Below are positions 1 to 7,338 of a stretch of DNA of 18,051 nucleotides, one piece after another. The first letter of the stretch is position 1, and each line of letters begins with the position of its first letter. Below the pieces are notes generated by a model that ran no database searches, was not told the DNA's origin, and worked only from the letters and a program-made list of their open reading frames with translations. The position numbers and the translations under genes were made by a program. Origin of the DNA: Liberiplasma sp046541015. Its GTDB lineage: Bacteria; Bacillota_I; Bacilli_A; Izemoplasmatales; Izemoplasmataceae. The DNA is taken from the NCBI GenBank assembly GCA_046541015.1, contig JBKHEA010000023.1, positions 1-18,051 on the forward strand, read 5' to 3'.

Positions 1-315
1 TACGCAATCAATAACACTACCGCCACCTGCAGCTAAGATGAATTTAACGTTATGTTCAAGCACTTTTTTTCTTCCGCTTAAAACACTTTTTAAATCAGGA
101 TTTGGTCGGACATCACTTTCTTCAATCACTTTAATATTTAACGGTTTAAGATGGTTCATGATCTCATCATAAATCCCATAAGTTTTTAAAGATTTTCTTC
201 CATACACTAACAAGATGGTTTGATTTTTATAAGGTTTTAGTAAATCGCTTAATGCACTTACTTGATCTTTACCAAATACAATTTTTGTTGGATTATGGTA
301 GGTAAAATTAATCAT
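1..315 (-). CDS. Iron-containing alcohol dehydrogenase, N-terminal part (cut by window edge)
   Basis: The 105 visible residues are the N-terminal nucleotide-binding region of a group III, iron-type NAD(P)H alcohol dehydrogenase of the butanol dehydrogenase kind. The start, MINFTYHNPTKIVFGKD, matches the family's usual opening (aromatic, NPT, then FGK), and the visible part ends with the GGGSVID dinucleotide-binding loop. The iron-ligand His/Asp residues lie in the C-terminal half outside the window, so metal and substrate cannot be checked. Family members reduce aldehydes to alcohols in the cytosol, usually as a fermentative redox outlet. The ATG at 313-315 follows a good AAGGAG site. The gene diverges from the phosphodiesterase gene at 406. 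Confidence 0.88.
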   Translation of the reverse strand, partial: MINFTYHNPTKIVFGKDQVSALSDLLKPYKNQTILLVYGRKSLKTYGIYDEIMNHLKPLNIKVIEESDVRPNPDLKSVLSGRKKVLEHNVKFILAAGGGSVIDCV

Positions 316-335
316 TTTATCATCTCCTTAATCTT

Positions 336-344
336 ATTATATCA
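336..344 (-). promoter_or_regulatory. Extended -10 promoter of the alcohol dehydrogenase gene
   Basis: Read on the minus strand this is TGATATAAT, an extended -10 box that ends 20 bases before the start codon. I see no good -35 at 16-18 bases. The same nine bases stand upstream of the CDF transporter gene. The predicted leader is about 14 nt. Confidence 0.6.
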
Positions 345-386
345 CGAAGGTAATTTTCTTGAAAAAAAGTGTTAAACCACGTACAC

Positions 387-392
387 TATACT
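387..392 (+). promoter_or_regulatory. Candidate -10 box of the phosphodiesterase-rhomboid unit
   Basis: TATACT ends only 13 bases before the ATG at 406 and is followed directly by AAAGAGGTGG, the ribosome binding site. A TTGAAA at 359-364 is 22 bases upstream, too far for a normal -35. If this -10 is used, transcription starts inside the ribosome binding site; otherwise the true promoter lies further upstream. Confidence 0.4.
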
Positions 393-405
393 AAAGAGGT
401 GGACT

Positions 406-1506
406 ATGCGTACAATTGATTATAAAAAGAATATTATCAACGTTCCAGCATCGATTTTAAAGTGGGCTAATATAAAAGCCCCCCATGACACATTAAAGCT
501 TTTAGATGACGCCTTATCTATAGATATTAACCATGTGATTTTAGTGTTATTTGATGGCTTTGGGGCAAATTTAATTCCTAACTTAAATGATCAAAGTCTC
601 ATTAAAAACGCAATGAAGACTTCCCTTGATAGTGTCTTTCCCCCAACTACCGCTGCGGCAACGACAAGTATTTTAACTGGGCTTACACCTTATGAAACTG
701 GCTTTTTAGGATGGTTTCAATATTTTAAAGATTATGATACTTATTATACCATTTTTATGGGTGATGATTATTATGATCACACTAAACTGATTGACCCTTT
801 TTTTAAGGAAGCTTTTAACCGTGAGACGTTTATTGATCAAATAAATAAAGATAAAAATATAGCTGCAAAAGCCTTTTTCCCTTACCCCATTGATAAAGAA
901 GGGTATGAATCAATAAATCACGGGTTAAAAGAAGTCAGTCAGTTTACAAAAAAACACGCAAAAACGGTGAGTTATTTTTATAGTGTAGAACCTGATTTAA
1001 CCCAGCATAAAACAGGCACTAAATCAGAAGAAACGTTAACCATGATCAATGCTTTAAATCAAAGTTTAGAAGCCTTTAAAAATACCCTTTCTAAAGATAC
1101 CTTAGTCATTATGACCGCTGATCACGGGTTAACCGATGTTTTAGCCATTGATATCAACCAAGATAGCACCTTAAATAACTATTTAAGGGTTAAACCAAGT
1201 GTTGAACCCCGTGCAACAAACTTTCATGTAAAAGACGGACTGCACGAAGCCTTTAAAGCCTATTTTAAAAAGCATTATCAAGACTATTTTACCTTGCTAG
1301 ATCAAAAGACATTTTTAGAAAAAGGTTATTTAGGATTTGGAAAAAAACATCCGTTTGTATCGATGTGCTTAGGCGATTATATCGCCATAGCCCATGATCA
1401 ATACTATTTTGATTTAACCAGCGAAAACAAGCATAAAGCGCATCATGCTGGCATAAAAGAAGATGAACTTAAGGTCCCCTTAGTCATCTTTAAAGGAGCG
1501 ATATAA
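406..1506 (+). CDS. Alkaline phosphatase superfamily protein (type I phosphodiesterase/nucleotide pyrophosphatase-like)
   Basis: This 366-residue protein carries the metal and nucleophile signature of the type I phosphodiesterase/nucleotide pyrophosphatase branch. LFDGFG has metal-ligand Asp50. FPPTTAAATTSILTG places the likely nucleophile at Thr82 by spacing to the TG. EPDLTQHKTG supplies a second Asp and His, ADHGLTD a third metal group, and HHAG near the C terminus the last His. Family members hydrolyse phosphodiester or pyrophosphate bonds with two metal ions; the substrate here is unknown. There is no signal peptide or membrane segment, so it is probably cytosolic. Its stop overlaps the rhomboid start (TAATG), and the rhomboid ribosome binding site lies inside this gene, so the two are translationally coupled. 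Confidence 0.85.
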   Translation: MRTIDYKKNIINVPASILKWANIKAPHDTLKLLDDALSIDINHVILVLFDGFGANLIPNLNDQSLIKNAMKTSLDSVFPPTTAAATTSILTGLTPYETGFLGWFQYFKDYDTYYTIFMGDDYYDHTKLIDPFFKEAFNRETFIDQINKDKNIAAKAFFPYPIDKEGYESINHGLKEVSQFTKKHAKTVSYFYSVEPDLTQHKTGTKSEETLTMINALNQSLEAFKNTLSKDTLVIMTADHGLTDVLAIDINQDSTLNNYLRVKPSVEPRATNFHVKDGLHEAFKAYFKKHYQDYFTLLDQKTFLEKGYLGFGKKHPFVSMCLGDYIAIAHDQYYFDLTSENKHKAHHAGIKEDELKVPLVIFKGAI

Positions 1507-2273
1507 TGGCACTTTATGGAAACAAAGAACCAATTAGTTTTTTAAAACATCATCCTGTAAACGCGGTGATGATTGTCTTAGTTACCATAACTTTTATCTT
1601 ACAATATTTCCTTGCGTTATTTGGCATTGATTTAACAAGTTTAGGTGCATTAAAAACCTGGGATTTAGTTAGTTTTAATCAAGTTGCTTTAAATACGGAA
1701 TATTACCGTTTTGTAACTGCGATTTTTCTTCATGGGTCGTTTTTACATTATCTATTTAATACATTTTTTGGTTTTTATATTATTGGTGCTAGTTTAGAGC
1801 GTTTAATTGGTTCTAAAAAATATTTGGCAGCGCTAATTATTTCTGGCCTTGGGGCAAGTGGTATAGTATACGGATGGGAATATGTTCAGCTTGTGCTTTT
1901 AGATTCCGGACGCATTACACAAACGATTGGTGCGAGTGGCGCAATCTTTGGGACAATGGGATTTTTATTTTATCTAACGATGAAAAAAAGTGAATGGTTT
2001 TCGCCTCAAGATATTTCAAGTATTCGCGGGATTATATTCATCAATGTAATTTTTTCATTCTTTGGAAATATTAGTACGGCGGGTCATTTAGGCGGCCTTT
2101 TAAGTGGGTTTATCGCGGCGCTTATTTTAACGCCTAATACCCCTTATTTTAATCAAAAAACTGGGTTTAATAATCCTTATGACCCCTTTAATATGGAAGA
2201 AGCTAACTTAGATGAATTAGACGAAGTGATTTATGTCGATGACGACGATGATGACGACCGCAGGGTATGGTAA
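1506..2273 (+). CDS. Rhomboid family intramembrane serine protease
   Basis: This is a 255-residue polytopic membrane protein with the full rhomboid signature: His76, His81 and Asn85 in HGSFLHYLFN (the H-x4-H-x3-N helix), catalytic Ser144 in GASGAIFG, and catalytic His194 in TAGHLGG. Rhomboids cut substrate transmembrane helices within the membrane; the substrate is not evident. About six membrane helices fit the bacterial core fold. The C-terminal tail of about 45 residues is very acidic and ends in seven consecutive Asp (245-251), then RRVW. This tail is not part of the rhomboid fold and probably lies in the cytoplasm. The ATG overlaps the previous stop by one base and uses the upstream AAAGGAG. 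A terminator follows directly. Confidence 0.93.
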   Translation: MALYGNKEPISFLKHHPVNAVMIVLVTITFILQYFLALFGIDLTSLGALKTWDLVSFNQVALNTEYYRFVTAIFLHGSFLHYLFNTFFGFYIIGASLERLIGSKKYLAALIISGLGASGIVYGWEYVQLVLLDSGRITQTIGASGAIFGTMGFLFYLTMKKSEWFSPQDISSIRGIIFINVIFSFFGNISTAGHLGGLLSGFIAALILTPNTPYFNQKTGFNNPYDPFNMEEANLDELDEVIYVDDDDDDDRRVW

Positions 2274-2302
2274 AAGGTTACTATTTAAAGTAACCTTTTT
2301 TT
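2272..2302 (+). terminator. Intrinsic terminator of the phosphodiesterase-rhomboid unit
   Basis: An 11-bp stem (2272-2282 with 2289-2299, core GGTTACT/AGTAACC) with a 6-base loop runs into seven T residues (2296-2302). The stem begins within the rhomboid stop codon. The next promoter starts immediately after. Confidence 0.88.
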
Positions 2303-2310
2303 GTTATAAT
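2302..2310 (+). promoter_or_regulatory. Extended -10 promoter of the diguanylate cyclase gene
   Basis: TGTTATAAT is a consensus extended -10 placed directly after the upstream T-tract. It ends 16 bases before the ATG, and the GAGGTGG ribosome binding site starts five bases after it. No convincing -35 is visible: the -35 position falls in the terminator hairpin. Confidence 0.65.
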
Positions 2311-2326
2311 AAATTGAGGTGGTTTT

Positions 2327-3424
2327 ATGATGCATGCATTGACTAAAAGAAACATTAAACGATTACGTTTTTTATTACTTGGTGTTTTTTTAATTGAGGT
2401 TTTATTTTTACTCAGTGTAGAACGTGTTAGACTTTTAGATAATGCGCATGAACTCGTGTGGGTTTCTTATACCCTTCATTTAATCTTGGCCATTTTTACT
2501 ATGATTCTTTTTACTTTACTATTTGTATACCGCTTCCAAGCGATTGAACAATACCCCTTTGTTCAGCGTTTAAGTGCGTTAACTACCTTTTTAGTTTTAA
2601 CGCTTTCAGGTGTTATTAGTGTCTTTGATCAGTTAACGCATGGACATATTACTTTATTTACCGTGCATTTGTTAGCCTTTGGCTTACTGATATTTATTAA
2701 ACCTTTTCATAACTTAATTATTTTTACGTTTCCTTTTATCTTATTTTTAATCGGGGTTATCTTTTTACAAACTAGTGATGCGATTAGACTGACACATTTG
2801 ATTAATGGGTCGATTGTCTTTTTAGGAATTATGTTTAGTTCAACGGTTTTTTACCGAAATTACCTTAAAGAATTAACACTTAAAATCGAGCTGACTGAAA
2901 AAAATAATCAACTAGAGTTTTTAGCAACCATAGACCCTTTAACAGAACTTCCAAACCGACGTTATTTTGAACGCCAAGTAACCTATGAAACAAGCATTAA
3001 CCGTCGTTATAATCATGTGGCAAGTTTATTATTAATTGATATTGATCACTTTAAAGAAATTAATGATCGTTATGGTCATGACGCGGGTGATTATATTTTA
3101 AAAATGATTGCCCAAATTTTTAAATCCCATGTCCGTGAATCAGATACTGTATGTCGCTGGGGTGGGGAAGAATTTATGATTTTACTTTCTCATACAACAA
3201 TTGATGGCGCAAGTGTTTTAGCACACCGTTTAAATAAAATTATAAAAGAAACGATTTTTACTTATGAAAACCAAGCGATGTCACTAACGATTTCACTGGG
3301 TCTAACTGAACTTGATAATGATATCCAAAGTGGCTTTTTAAAAAGTTATCAACGTGTAGATTTAGCCCTTTATGAAGCTAAAAAAGCTGGACGTGATAAA
3401 GTCATAATAAAAACGGATAGCTAG
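2327..3424 (+). CDS. Membrane-bound GGDEF diguanylate cyclase
   Basis: This 365-residue protein would make cyclic di-GMP from two GTP at the membrane. Residues 1-190 hold roughly six hydrophobic helices with no recognised sensor family, followed by a short linker helix. The C-terminal GGDEF domain (about 200-362) looks complete: TDPLTELPNRRYF, IDIDHFKEINDRYGH, the active loop GGEEF at 279-283, and DLALYEAKKAGRD. An RESD at 270-273, five residues before GGEEF, is a classical RxxD inhibitory site, so product feedback is expected. No EAL or HD-GYP phosphodiesterase or c-di-GMP receptor is in this window. Two ATGs stand in tandem at the start; the first was chosen for its GAGGTGG spacing. The stop lies inside the convergent terminator palindrome. 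Confidence 0.92.
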   Translation: MMHALTKRNIKRLRFLLLGVFLIEVLFLLSVERVRLLDNAHELVWVSYTLHLILAIFTMILFTLLFVYRFQAIEQYPFVQRLSALTTFLVLTLSGVISVFDQLTHGHITLFTVHLLAFGLLIFIKPFHNLIIFTFPFILFLIGVIFLQTSDAIRLTHLINGSIVFLGIMFSSTVFYRNYLKELTLKIELTEKNNQLEFLATIDPLTELPNRRYFERQVTYETSINRRYNHVASLLLIDIDHFKEINDRYGHDAGDYILKMIAQIFKSHVRESDTVCRWGGEEFMILLSHTTIDGASVLAHRLNKIIKETIFTYENQAMSLTISLGLTELDNDIQSGFLKSYQRVDLALYEAKKAGRDKVIIKTDS

Positions 3425-3433
3425 CTATCCGTT
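3406..3433 (-). terminator. Terminator palindrome shared by two convergent gene ends
   Basis: A perfect 22-base palindrome at 3412-3433 (core GGATAGCTAGCTATCC) contains the stop codons of both the cyclase gene (TAG, 3422-3424) and the CDF gene (TAA, 3432-3434). On the minus strand it is followed by TTTTTATTAT, so it reads as the terminator of the CDF gene. On the plus strand there is almost no T-tract. Confidence 0.75.
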
Positions 3434-4265
3434 AATCACATTCAATCGTTGCATGGTCTATGCCTTCATCTTCTAAGGTATCACGCACGCGTTCTTTTAA
3501 TTTTTGCATAACTTTTACATCTTTAGAATCTTCAAGCGTAATATGCATCGTACACATCGTTTTTGAGCCTTCTAAACTCCACACATGAGTATGGTAGGCT
3601 TTTTTAATGCCTTTTATCGCCATAACTTTTTCTTCTAATTCATCGATATTAATATCACTTGGTACACGCTGTAATAAAACACGAACAACTTCAAGTAAGT
3701 TTAAGGATACATGAACCACAATATAAATTGTAATCAGAATCGCTAAGATTGTATCAATTAAAGGAAGATGGAAAAAGAGTAAAAAGATACTTGTAACTAA
3801 AATGGCACTCCATCCTAAAAAGTCTTCAAGTAAATGGAGGGTAACGACTTTTTCATGGTGTGTTGAGCCTTTTTTTAGTTTAAAAACCGCTAACCCATTA
3901 AATAAAATACCGCCAATACTTAAGATAATCATCCCAACAGGATCAACATCTTCAGGGTTAAATAGTCTTGGGATAGCCTGGCTTAAAATAAAAATCGCAG
4001 CCCCAAATAATACGAAACTACTAACGAGTGCCCCTAGTAAACTAAAGCGCTCATAGCCATACGTATAACTTTTATCGGCTCCTTTTTTTGATTTCTTTTC
4101 AAACAGATAACTAAGAAGTAAACTAATTGAATCGCCGGCATCATGGACCGCATCACTTAAAATGGCCATCGAGTTTGTGTAAAATGCGCCAATGATTTCA
4201 ATCACAGTAAAACTTGCGTTTAAGATAAAGGCTATGCCTATTCTTCGATCACTTTTTTCTTTCAT
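3432..4265 (-). CDS. Cation diffusion facilitator family metal exporter
   Basis: This 277-residue inner-membrane protein belongs to the CDF family, which exports Zn2+ or related divalent ions by proton antiport. Helix 2 carries HDAGD (His41, Asp45) and helix 5 carries HLLED (His144, Asp148). Together they give the four-ligand HD-HD transport site typical of zinc-type members rather than the DD-DD manganese type. The His-rich loop between helices 4 and 5 seen in many CzcD proteins is reduced to HH at 136-137. The C-terminal cytoplasmic ferredoxin-like domain (about 200-277) is present. Length is normal for the family. The gene stands alone with its own promoter, faces the cyclase, and ends 7 bp from it. 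Confidence 0.93.
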   Translation of the reverse strand: MKEKSDRRIGIAFILNASFTVIEIIGAFYTNSMAILSDAVHDAGDSISLLLSYLFEKKSKKGADKSYTYGYERFSLLGALVSSFVLFGAAIFILSQAIPRLFNPEDVDPVGMIILSIGGILFNGLAVFKLKKGSTHHEKVVTLHLLEDFLGWSAILVTSIFLLFFHLPLIDTILAILITIYIVVHVSLNLLEVVRVLLQRVPSDINIDELEEKVMAIKGIKKAYHTHVWSLEGSKTMCTMHITLEDSKDVKVMQKLKERVRDTLEDEGIDHATIECD

Positions 4266-4280
4266 AAAATCACCACCTTA

Positions 4281-4289
4281 ATTATATCA
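4281..4289 (-). promoter_or_regulatory. Extended -10 promoter of the CDF transporter gene
   Basis: Minus strand TGATATAAT ends 15 bases before the ATG and runs straight into TAAGGTGG, the ribosome binding site. It is identical over nine bases to the box upstream of the alcohol dehydrogenase gene. No metal-regulator operator is recognisable. The rest of the 4266-4429 gap holds only this promoter and the terminator at 4404-4434. Confidence 0.62.
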
Positions 4290-4403
4290 TAAAGCACTTT
4301 GTTTGGCTAACTAGGTGTCTTGTGATGGCTTATTAAAATGATAAATACCCCTTATACTTAATAAAAATTTAGCCTTCTAACGTTCAATAATCTACGCACT
4401 TTC

Positions 4404-4434
4404 TTAAAAAAATAAACTAGCAAGCTAGTTTATT
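4404..4434 (-). terminator. Intrinsic terminator of the VOC / TIM-barrel-like gene pair
   Basis: Perfect 11-bp arms (4411-4421 and 4424-4434, core AAACTAGC/GCTAGTTT) leave a 2-base loop, probably opened to four or six. On the minus strand the hairpin is followed by a run of T (complement of 4405-4412). The stem overlaps the last codons and the stop of the upstream gene. Confidence 0.85.
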
Positions 4435-4993
4435 TAATCGTATCACTAAATAAGGTATCATTAATCATGATAAAATCAGCTCCCGCTTTTAAAGCCTGGT
4501 TACTACTTGATATGGAATCGACTAAGGCAATCACTTTAAACGATTCCTTATTTTTATGCTTTAAATCTTCAATCAGCGAAAGCGGTGAAGTTTCGGTTTG
4601 ACTTAAAGCAGTACAGTCAATCATCACCATGCGTACCCCTAACGATAAGACAACATGAGCGGTAAAATAATCCTTTACAAAAGAAACCGCAACATTTAAA
4701 TCTTGATGATTTTTCACAAACGCTAAACTGGCCTCACTATAATGCACCAAACAATAATCATCCGCATCTAAATAAGGTTTAATAAACGTATAATCATGAT
4801 AAAGTTGATCTAATTCCCCTTCAAGTTCATGCATAATAAAGCCACCCTTTAAAGTATCTTTTAATTCAAGCAAGGTCGATTCAAAATCAAAATAGGTTTC
4901 TTTTCGGCTTGCTTTTAACATAACCCCACTAATAGGATACGCATGCATGCGTTTAGATAAATCTTTAAACTCATGGCCATAAAGTAAAATCAT
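4430..4993 (-). CDS. Unknown protein, TIM-barrel-like C-terminal motif
   Basis: I cannot name a family for this soluble protein of 187 residues. The C-terminal part, SSSNQALKAGADFIMIND, has the look of the last strand and phosphate-binding turn of a (beta/alpha)8 barrel, and alternating hydrophobic strands such as VRMVMIDC fit such a fold. Glycerophosphodiesterase-like or GlpP-like (glycerol-3-phosphate antiterminator, similar length) proteins are possible relatives, but no catalytic residues can be assigned. The ATG at 4991-4993 lies one base after the VOC stop and has no ribosome binding site, which suggests translational coupling. A TTG at 5000-5002 could add three residues. It ends in a strong terminator. 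Confidence 0.6.
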   Translation of the reverse strand: MILLYGHEFKDLSKRMHAYPISGVMLKASRKETYFDFESTLLELKDTLKGGFIMHELEGELDQLYHDYTFIKPYLDADDYCLVHYSEASLAFVKNHQDLNVAVSFVKDYFTAHVVLSLGVRMVMIDCTALSQTETSPLSLIEDLKHKNKESFKVIALVDSISSSNQALKAGADFIMINDTLFSDTIK

Positions 4994-4994
4994 A

Positions 4995-5426
4995 TTAATC
5001 AACTACTAACATATTTTGTTTATCGTAAGTAAAATCTTCTGCATAAGCTACTTCAAAGATATAGCCATCAGGGTCACTAAAATACCCACTATACCCACCC
5101 CAAAATACTTGTTCGGCTTCTTTTATAATTTTACCCCCTAAACTTTTAGCGCGGTCTAAGGTTTCATTAACTTCTTCTTTTGTCATAACATTATAGGCGA
5201 TCGTAATCCCACTAAACCCTATTTTTTTAGGGGGTTCTGATAAGTGAATATCTAGCGCAAGCGCATCAAGTGGGTATAGAGCAAGTTTAGACCCTTCATT
5301 ATCAAAGATTACCATTCCTGATGCTTCTTCTAAGCTTTTACTGGTTTTAAAGCCCATAGACTTATAAAATGAAAAACTTCGTTTCATATCTTTAACCCCA
5401 AGGGTTACTATACTTAATCGGTTCAA
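4995..5426 (-). CDS. VOC / glyoxalase-fold protein
   Basis: This 143-residue cytosolic protein shows the paired beta-alpha-beta-beta-beta pattern of the vicinal oxygen chelate superfamily. The N-terminal module opens with IVTLGVKDMKRSFSFYKSMGF, and the C-terminal module has the DPDGYIFEVAY signature. The Glu of FEVAY is kept as a possible metal ligand. The position where glyoxalase I has its first His is Thr (IVTLG), so it probably does not bind zinc in the glyoxalase I way. Function is unassigned: VOC proteins include lyases, dioxygenases and drug-binding proteins. The start is TTG, chosen because AGGAGTG sits at correct spacing and the family motif begins at once. It heads a two-gene unit. 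Confidence 0.8.
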   Translation of the reverse strand: MNRLSIVTLGVKDMKRSFSFYKSMGFKTSKSLEEASGMVIFDNEGSKLALYPLDALALDIHLSEPPKKIGFSGITIAYNVMTKEEVNETLDRAKSLGGKIIKEAEQVFWGGYSGYFSDPDGYIFEVAYAEDFTYDKQNMLVVD

Positions 5427-5442
5427 TGTATCACACTCCTTA

Positions 5443-5448
5443 ACTATA
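5443..5448 (-). promoter_or_regulatory. -10 box of the VOC gene unit
   Basis: Minus strand TATAGT ends 16 bases before the TTG start and is followed directly by TAAGGAGTG. No TGN extension and no clear -35. Confidence 0.45.
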
Positions 5449-5515
5449 GAATAAAGCTTAAAGGTCTAAACTTCAAGAAAATCTTTGGTTTCTTATGGTT
5501 TGATTTTTAAAATAA

Positions 5516-5524
5516 TGGTAAAAT
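5516..5524 (+). promoter_or_regulatory. Extended -10 promoter of the Sel1-repeat gene
   Basis: TGGTAAAAT is an extended -10 form that ends 17 bases before the ATG, with TTGAGGTG as the ribosome binding site between them. A TTGATT at 5500-5505 is only 13 bases upstream of the hexamer, too close for a standard -35. The 5427-5541 gap is otherwise featureless. Confidence 0.5.
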
Positions 5525-5541
5525 GAAGTTGAGGTGCTTTT

Positions 5542-7338
5542 ATGGAATTAAAACAATTAACCAAAAAAGCGAATAAAGGCTCGGCTGATCATCAGTTCAT
5601 GTTAGGGATGCGCTACTTAAAAGGTAAAGAGATCGCACAAGATGTCCATCAAGCTGAAAAGTGGCTAAAAAAAGCGTGTAAGAAAAACCATCCAGAAGCG
5701 CTTTATCAAATGGGCTTAATCAAGATTAGCCAAGAAGATTATAAACTTGCGTTTACGTATATTTTAAAAGCGTGCAAACACAAGTTTTTTACTGCGTATA
5801 AAATCTTAGGCGCTTTTTATCGCGGTGATTATGATGAAACGTTAAAAGACCTTAAAAAAGCGCAAGAAGCATTTTATATGTATTATAAACATGATAAGTA
5901 TGAAGGCTTAGAGCCTTTACTTAGTGTTTATGATTATCAAACCTTTAAATCCAGTAAAAAAAGCTATGCCTTCTTAAAAGAAAGCATGGAATTTGGACTC
6001 ATTAAGGCAAAGTTTCATTTAGCGATTTTATTTTTAAACGATAAAAAATTCTTAAATTATGATCAAGCCTTAAGTTATCTTGAAAGTTACTATGAAGCCA
6101 CCGCCGATGTCAATGCGGCCCGTGAACTTTACTATTTATATTCTCCAAAAGAAACGGTGTATAAACACTTTAAACATAAAGATGAAGATAAGGCACGACA
6201 CTATTTACGTGATACGATTACAAAAGATGGCGTCTTAGAAGGCACAGAGTTTATTAATAAACATGGGATTTTTTATCCAGAAAAATTTTATGGGGCTAAA
6301 ACTTACTTAGAAAAAGAACTTTTACGCATGAAAACGAGTTTAGCCATTGATCAAAGTTTTTCTCAAATCGTTTCTTTAGATACCTTTGATATTACCATGC
6401 ATTATAATGTTGAAACGATTTATGATTATCACGCAAAAATCCATTACAAAAAGAAAATTACTGAAGAAGAAATTATTGAAAAAACCATCGAGAAAAAACA
6501 AACCGTGAAAAAAGGACTTAAAAAAACGGGAACTGTTAAAATTCCAACAACCGTTAAAGACGTCAAAAAACATAAAAAATGGATTGAAGAAGATGCCTTA
6601 TTTGATGAAAGTGGCCATATTGAAACCGTTAAAACGAGCCACCTTCAAGCCATGAGTTTAAAAGAACTAGCGCAAAATTTAGAAAGTACGGATTATGTCT
6701 TTGATATTACTGAACCCATTACCGCTAAAAACTTAGAAAAAACCATTCATAAAGACGTTAAAAAAGCATTTAAAAAGCCACGTAAAAGTAAAAAAATCAA
6801 ACGCGATATCACGTTTGATTATGTCTATAAAGTTGAACCCGTCTTAGAAGTTGCTTATACGTATAAACATAAAACGTATCACAACATGGTTAACTTAAGT
6901 GATAAAACGAAAAATGTTCCGTTATCGTTTCCTTTAGAAAAAAGTTTTGAAAAAGAATTAAAACGTTTTATGCGTAAACAAAACTCGCTTGAGTTAATCA
7001 ACTGGATTTTAAGCATTTTATGGTTTGCGTCTATTAGCGCGACCTTATTAAATGCATACCCAATTTTCTTAAGTTCAATTGCCTTCTTCAATCGATTAAA
7101 TGATTTGTTTATTTATCAAACGTTAGTGATTGGGATTAGTTTTTTAATAGCTTACTTTATCCATAATACCGTTACCATTACCCCAATTACTAAAGAAGAT
7201 TACATCAGGCATTATGATGATGCAACCGCTGATGAACTTTCTAAAGAAATCTTTAAAACCATGGGAAAAATTTATTTAAAAATCGGTGTTGTCGTTATTT
7301 TAACTCTGATTAATCTATATATTTATTTTGTGATGTAG
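5542..7338 (+). CDS. Sel1-repeat protein with Lys-rich centre and C-terminal membrane segments
   Basis: This 598-residue protein begins with Sel1-like (TPR-related) helical repeats: residues about 10-49 (LGMRYLKG, then the QAEKWLKKAC helix), 50-84 and 85-120, with weaker copies to about 240. Sel1 repeats serve protein-protein contacts. A middle part (about 270-460) is charged and rich in Lys. It holds two similar segments, YDYHAKIHYKKK and YKHKTYHNMVNLSDK, that look like beta-rich modules. The C terminus has three hydrophobic segments (about 487-510, 522-545, 578-598), so the repeat region should face the cytosol or outside from a membrane anchor. No enzyme motif is seen. It is a single-gene unit with its own promoter and terminator. 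I do not recognise the overall architecture. Confidence 0.8.
   Translation: MELKQLTKKANKGSADHQFMLGMRYLKGKEIAQDVHQAEKWLKKACKKNHPEALYQMGLIKISQEDYKLAFTYILKACKHKFFTAYKILGAFYRGDYDETLKDLKKAQEAFYMYYKHDKYEGLEPLLSVYDYQTFKSSKKSYAFLKESMEFGLIKAKFHLAILFLNDKKFLNYDQALSYLESYYEATADVNAARELYYLYSPKETVYKHFKHKDEDKARHYLRDTITKDGVLEGTEFINKHGIFYPEKFYGAKTYLEKELLRMKTSLAIDQSFSQIVSLDTFDITMHYNVETIYDYHAKIHYKKKITEEEIIEKTIEKKQTVKKGLKKTGTVKIPTTVKDVKKHKKWIEEDALFDESGHIETVKTSHLQAMSLKELAQNLESTDYVFDITEPITAKNLEKTIHKDVKKAFKKPRKSKKIKRDITFDYVYKVEPVLEVAYTYKHKTYHNMVNLSDKTKNVPLSFPLEKSFEKELKRFMRKQNSLELINWILSILWFASISATLLNAYPIFLSSIAFFNRLNDLFIYQTLVIGISFLIAYFIHNTVTITPITKEDYIRHYDDATADELSKEIFKTMGKIYLKIGVVVILTLINLYIYFVM

Noticed and set aside
359..364. 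TTGAAA as the -35 of the phosphodiesterase promoter
   Set aside because: The spacing to TATACT at 387-392 is 22 bases, too long for a normal sigma-A promoter.
3802..4056. Plus-strand ORF of 84 codons opposite the CDF transporter gene
   Set aside because: It lies wholly antisense to a well-supported transporter gene, has no ribosome binding site and no recognisable motif.
6376..6573. Minus-strand ORF rich in Phe opposite the Sel1-repeat gene
   Set aside because: Its Phe-rich composition is the complement of the Lys/Glu-rich coding strand; the same applies to the ORF at 6879-7091.
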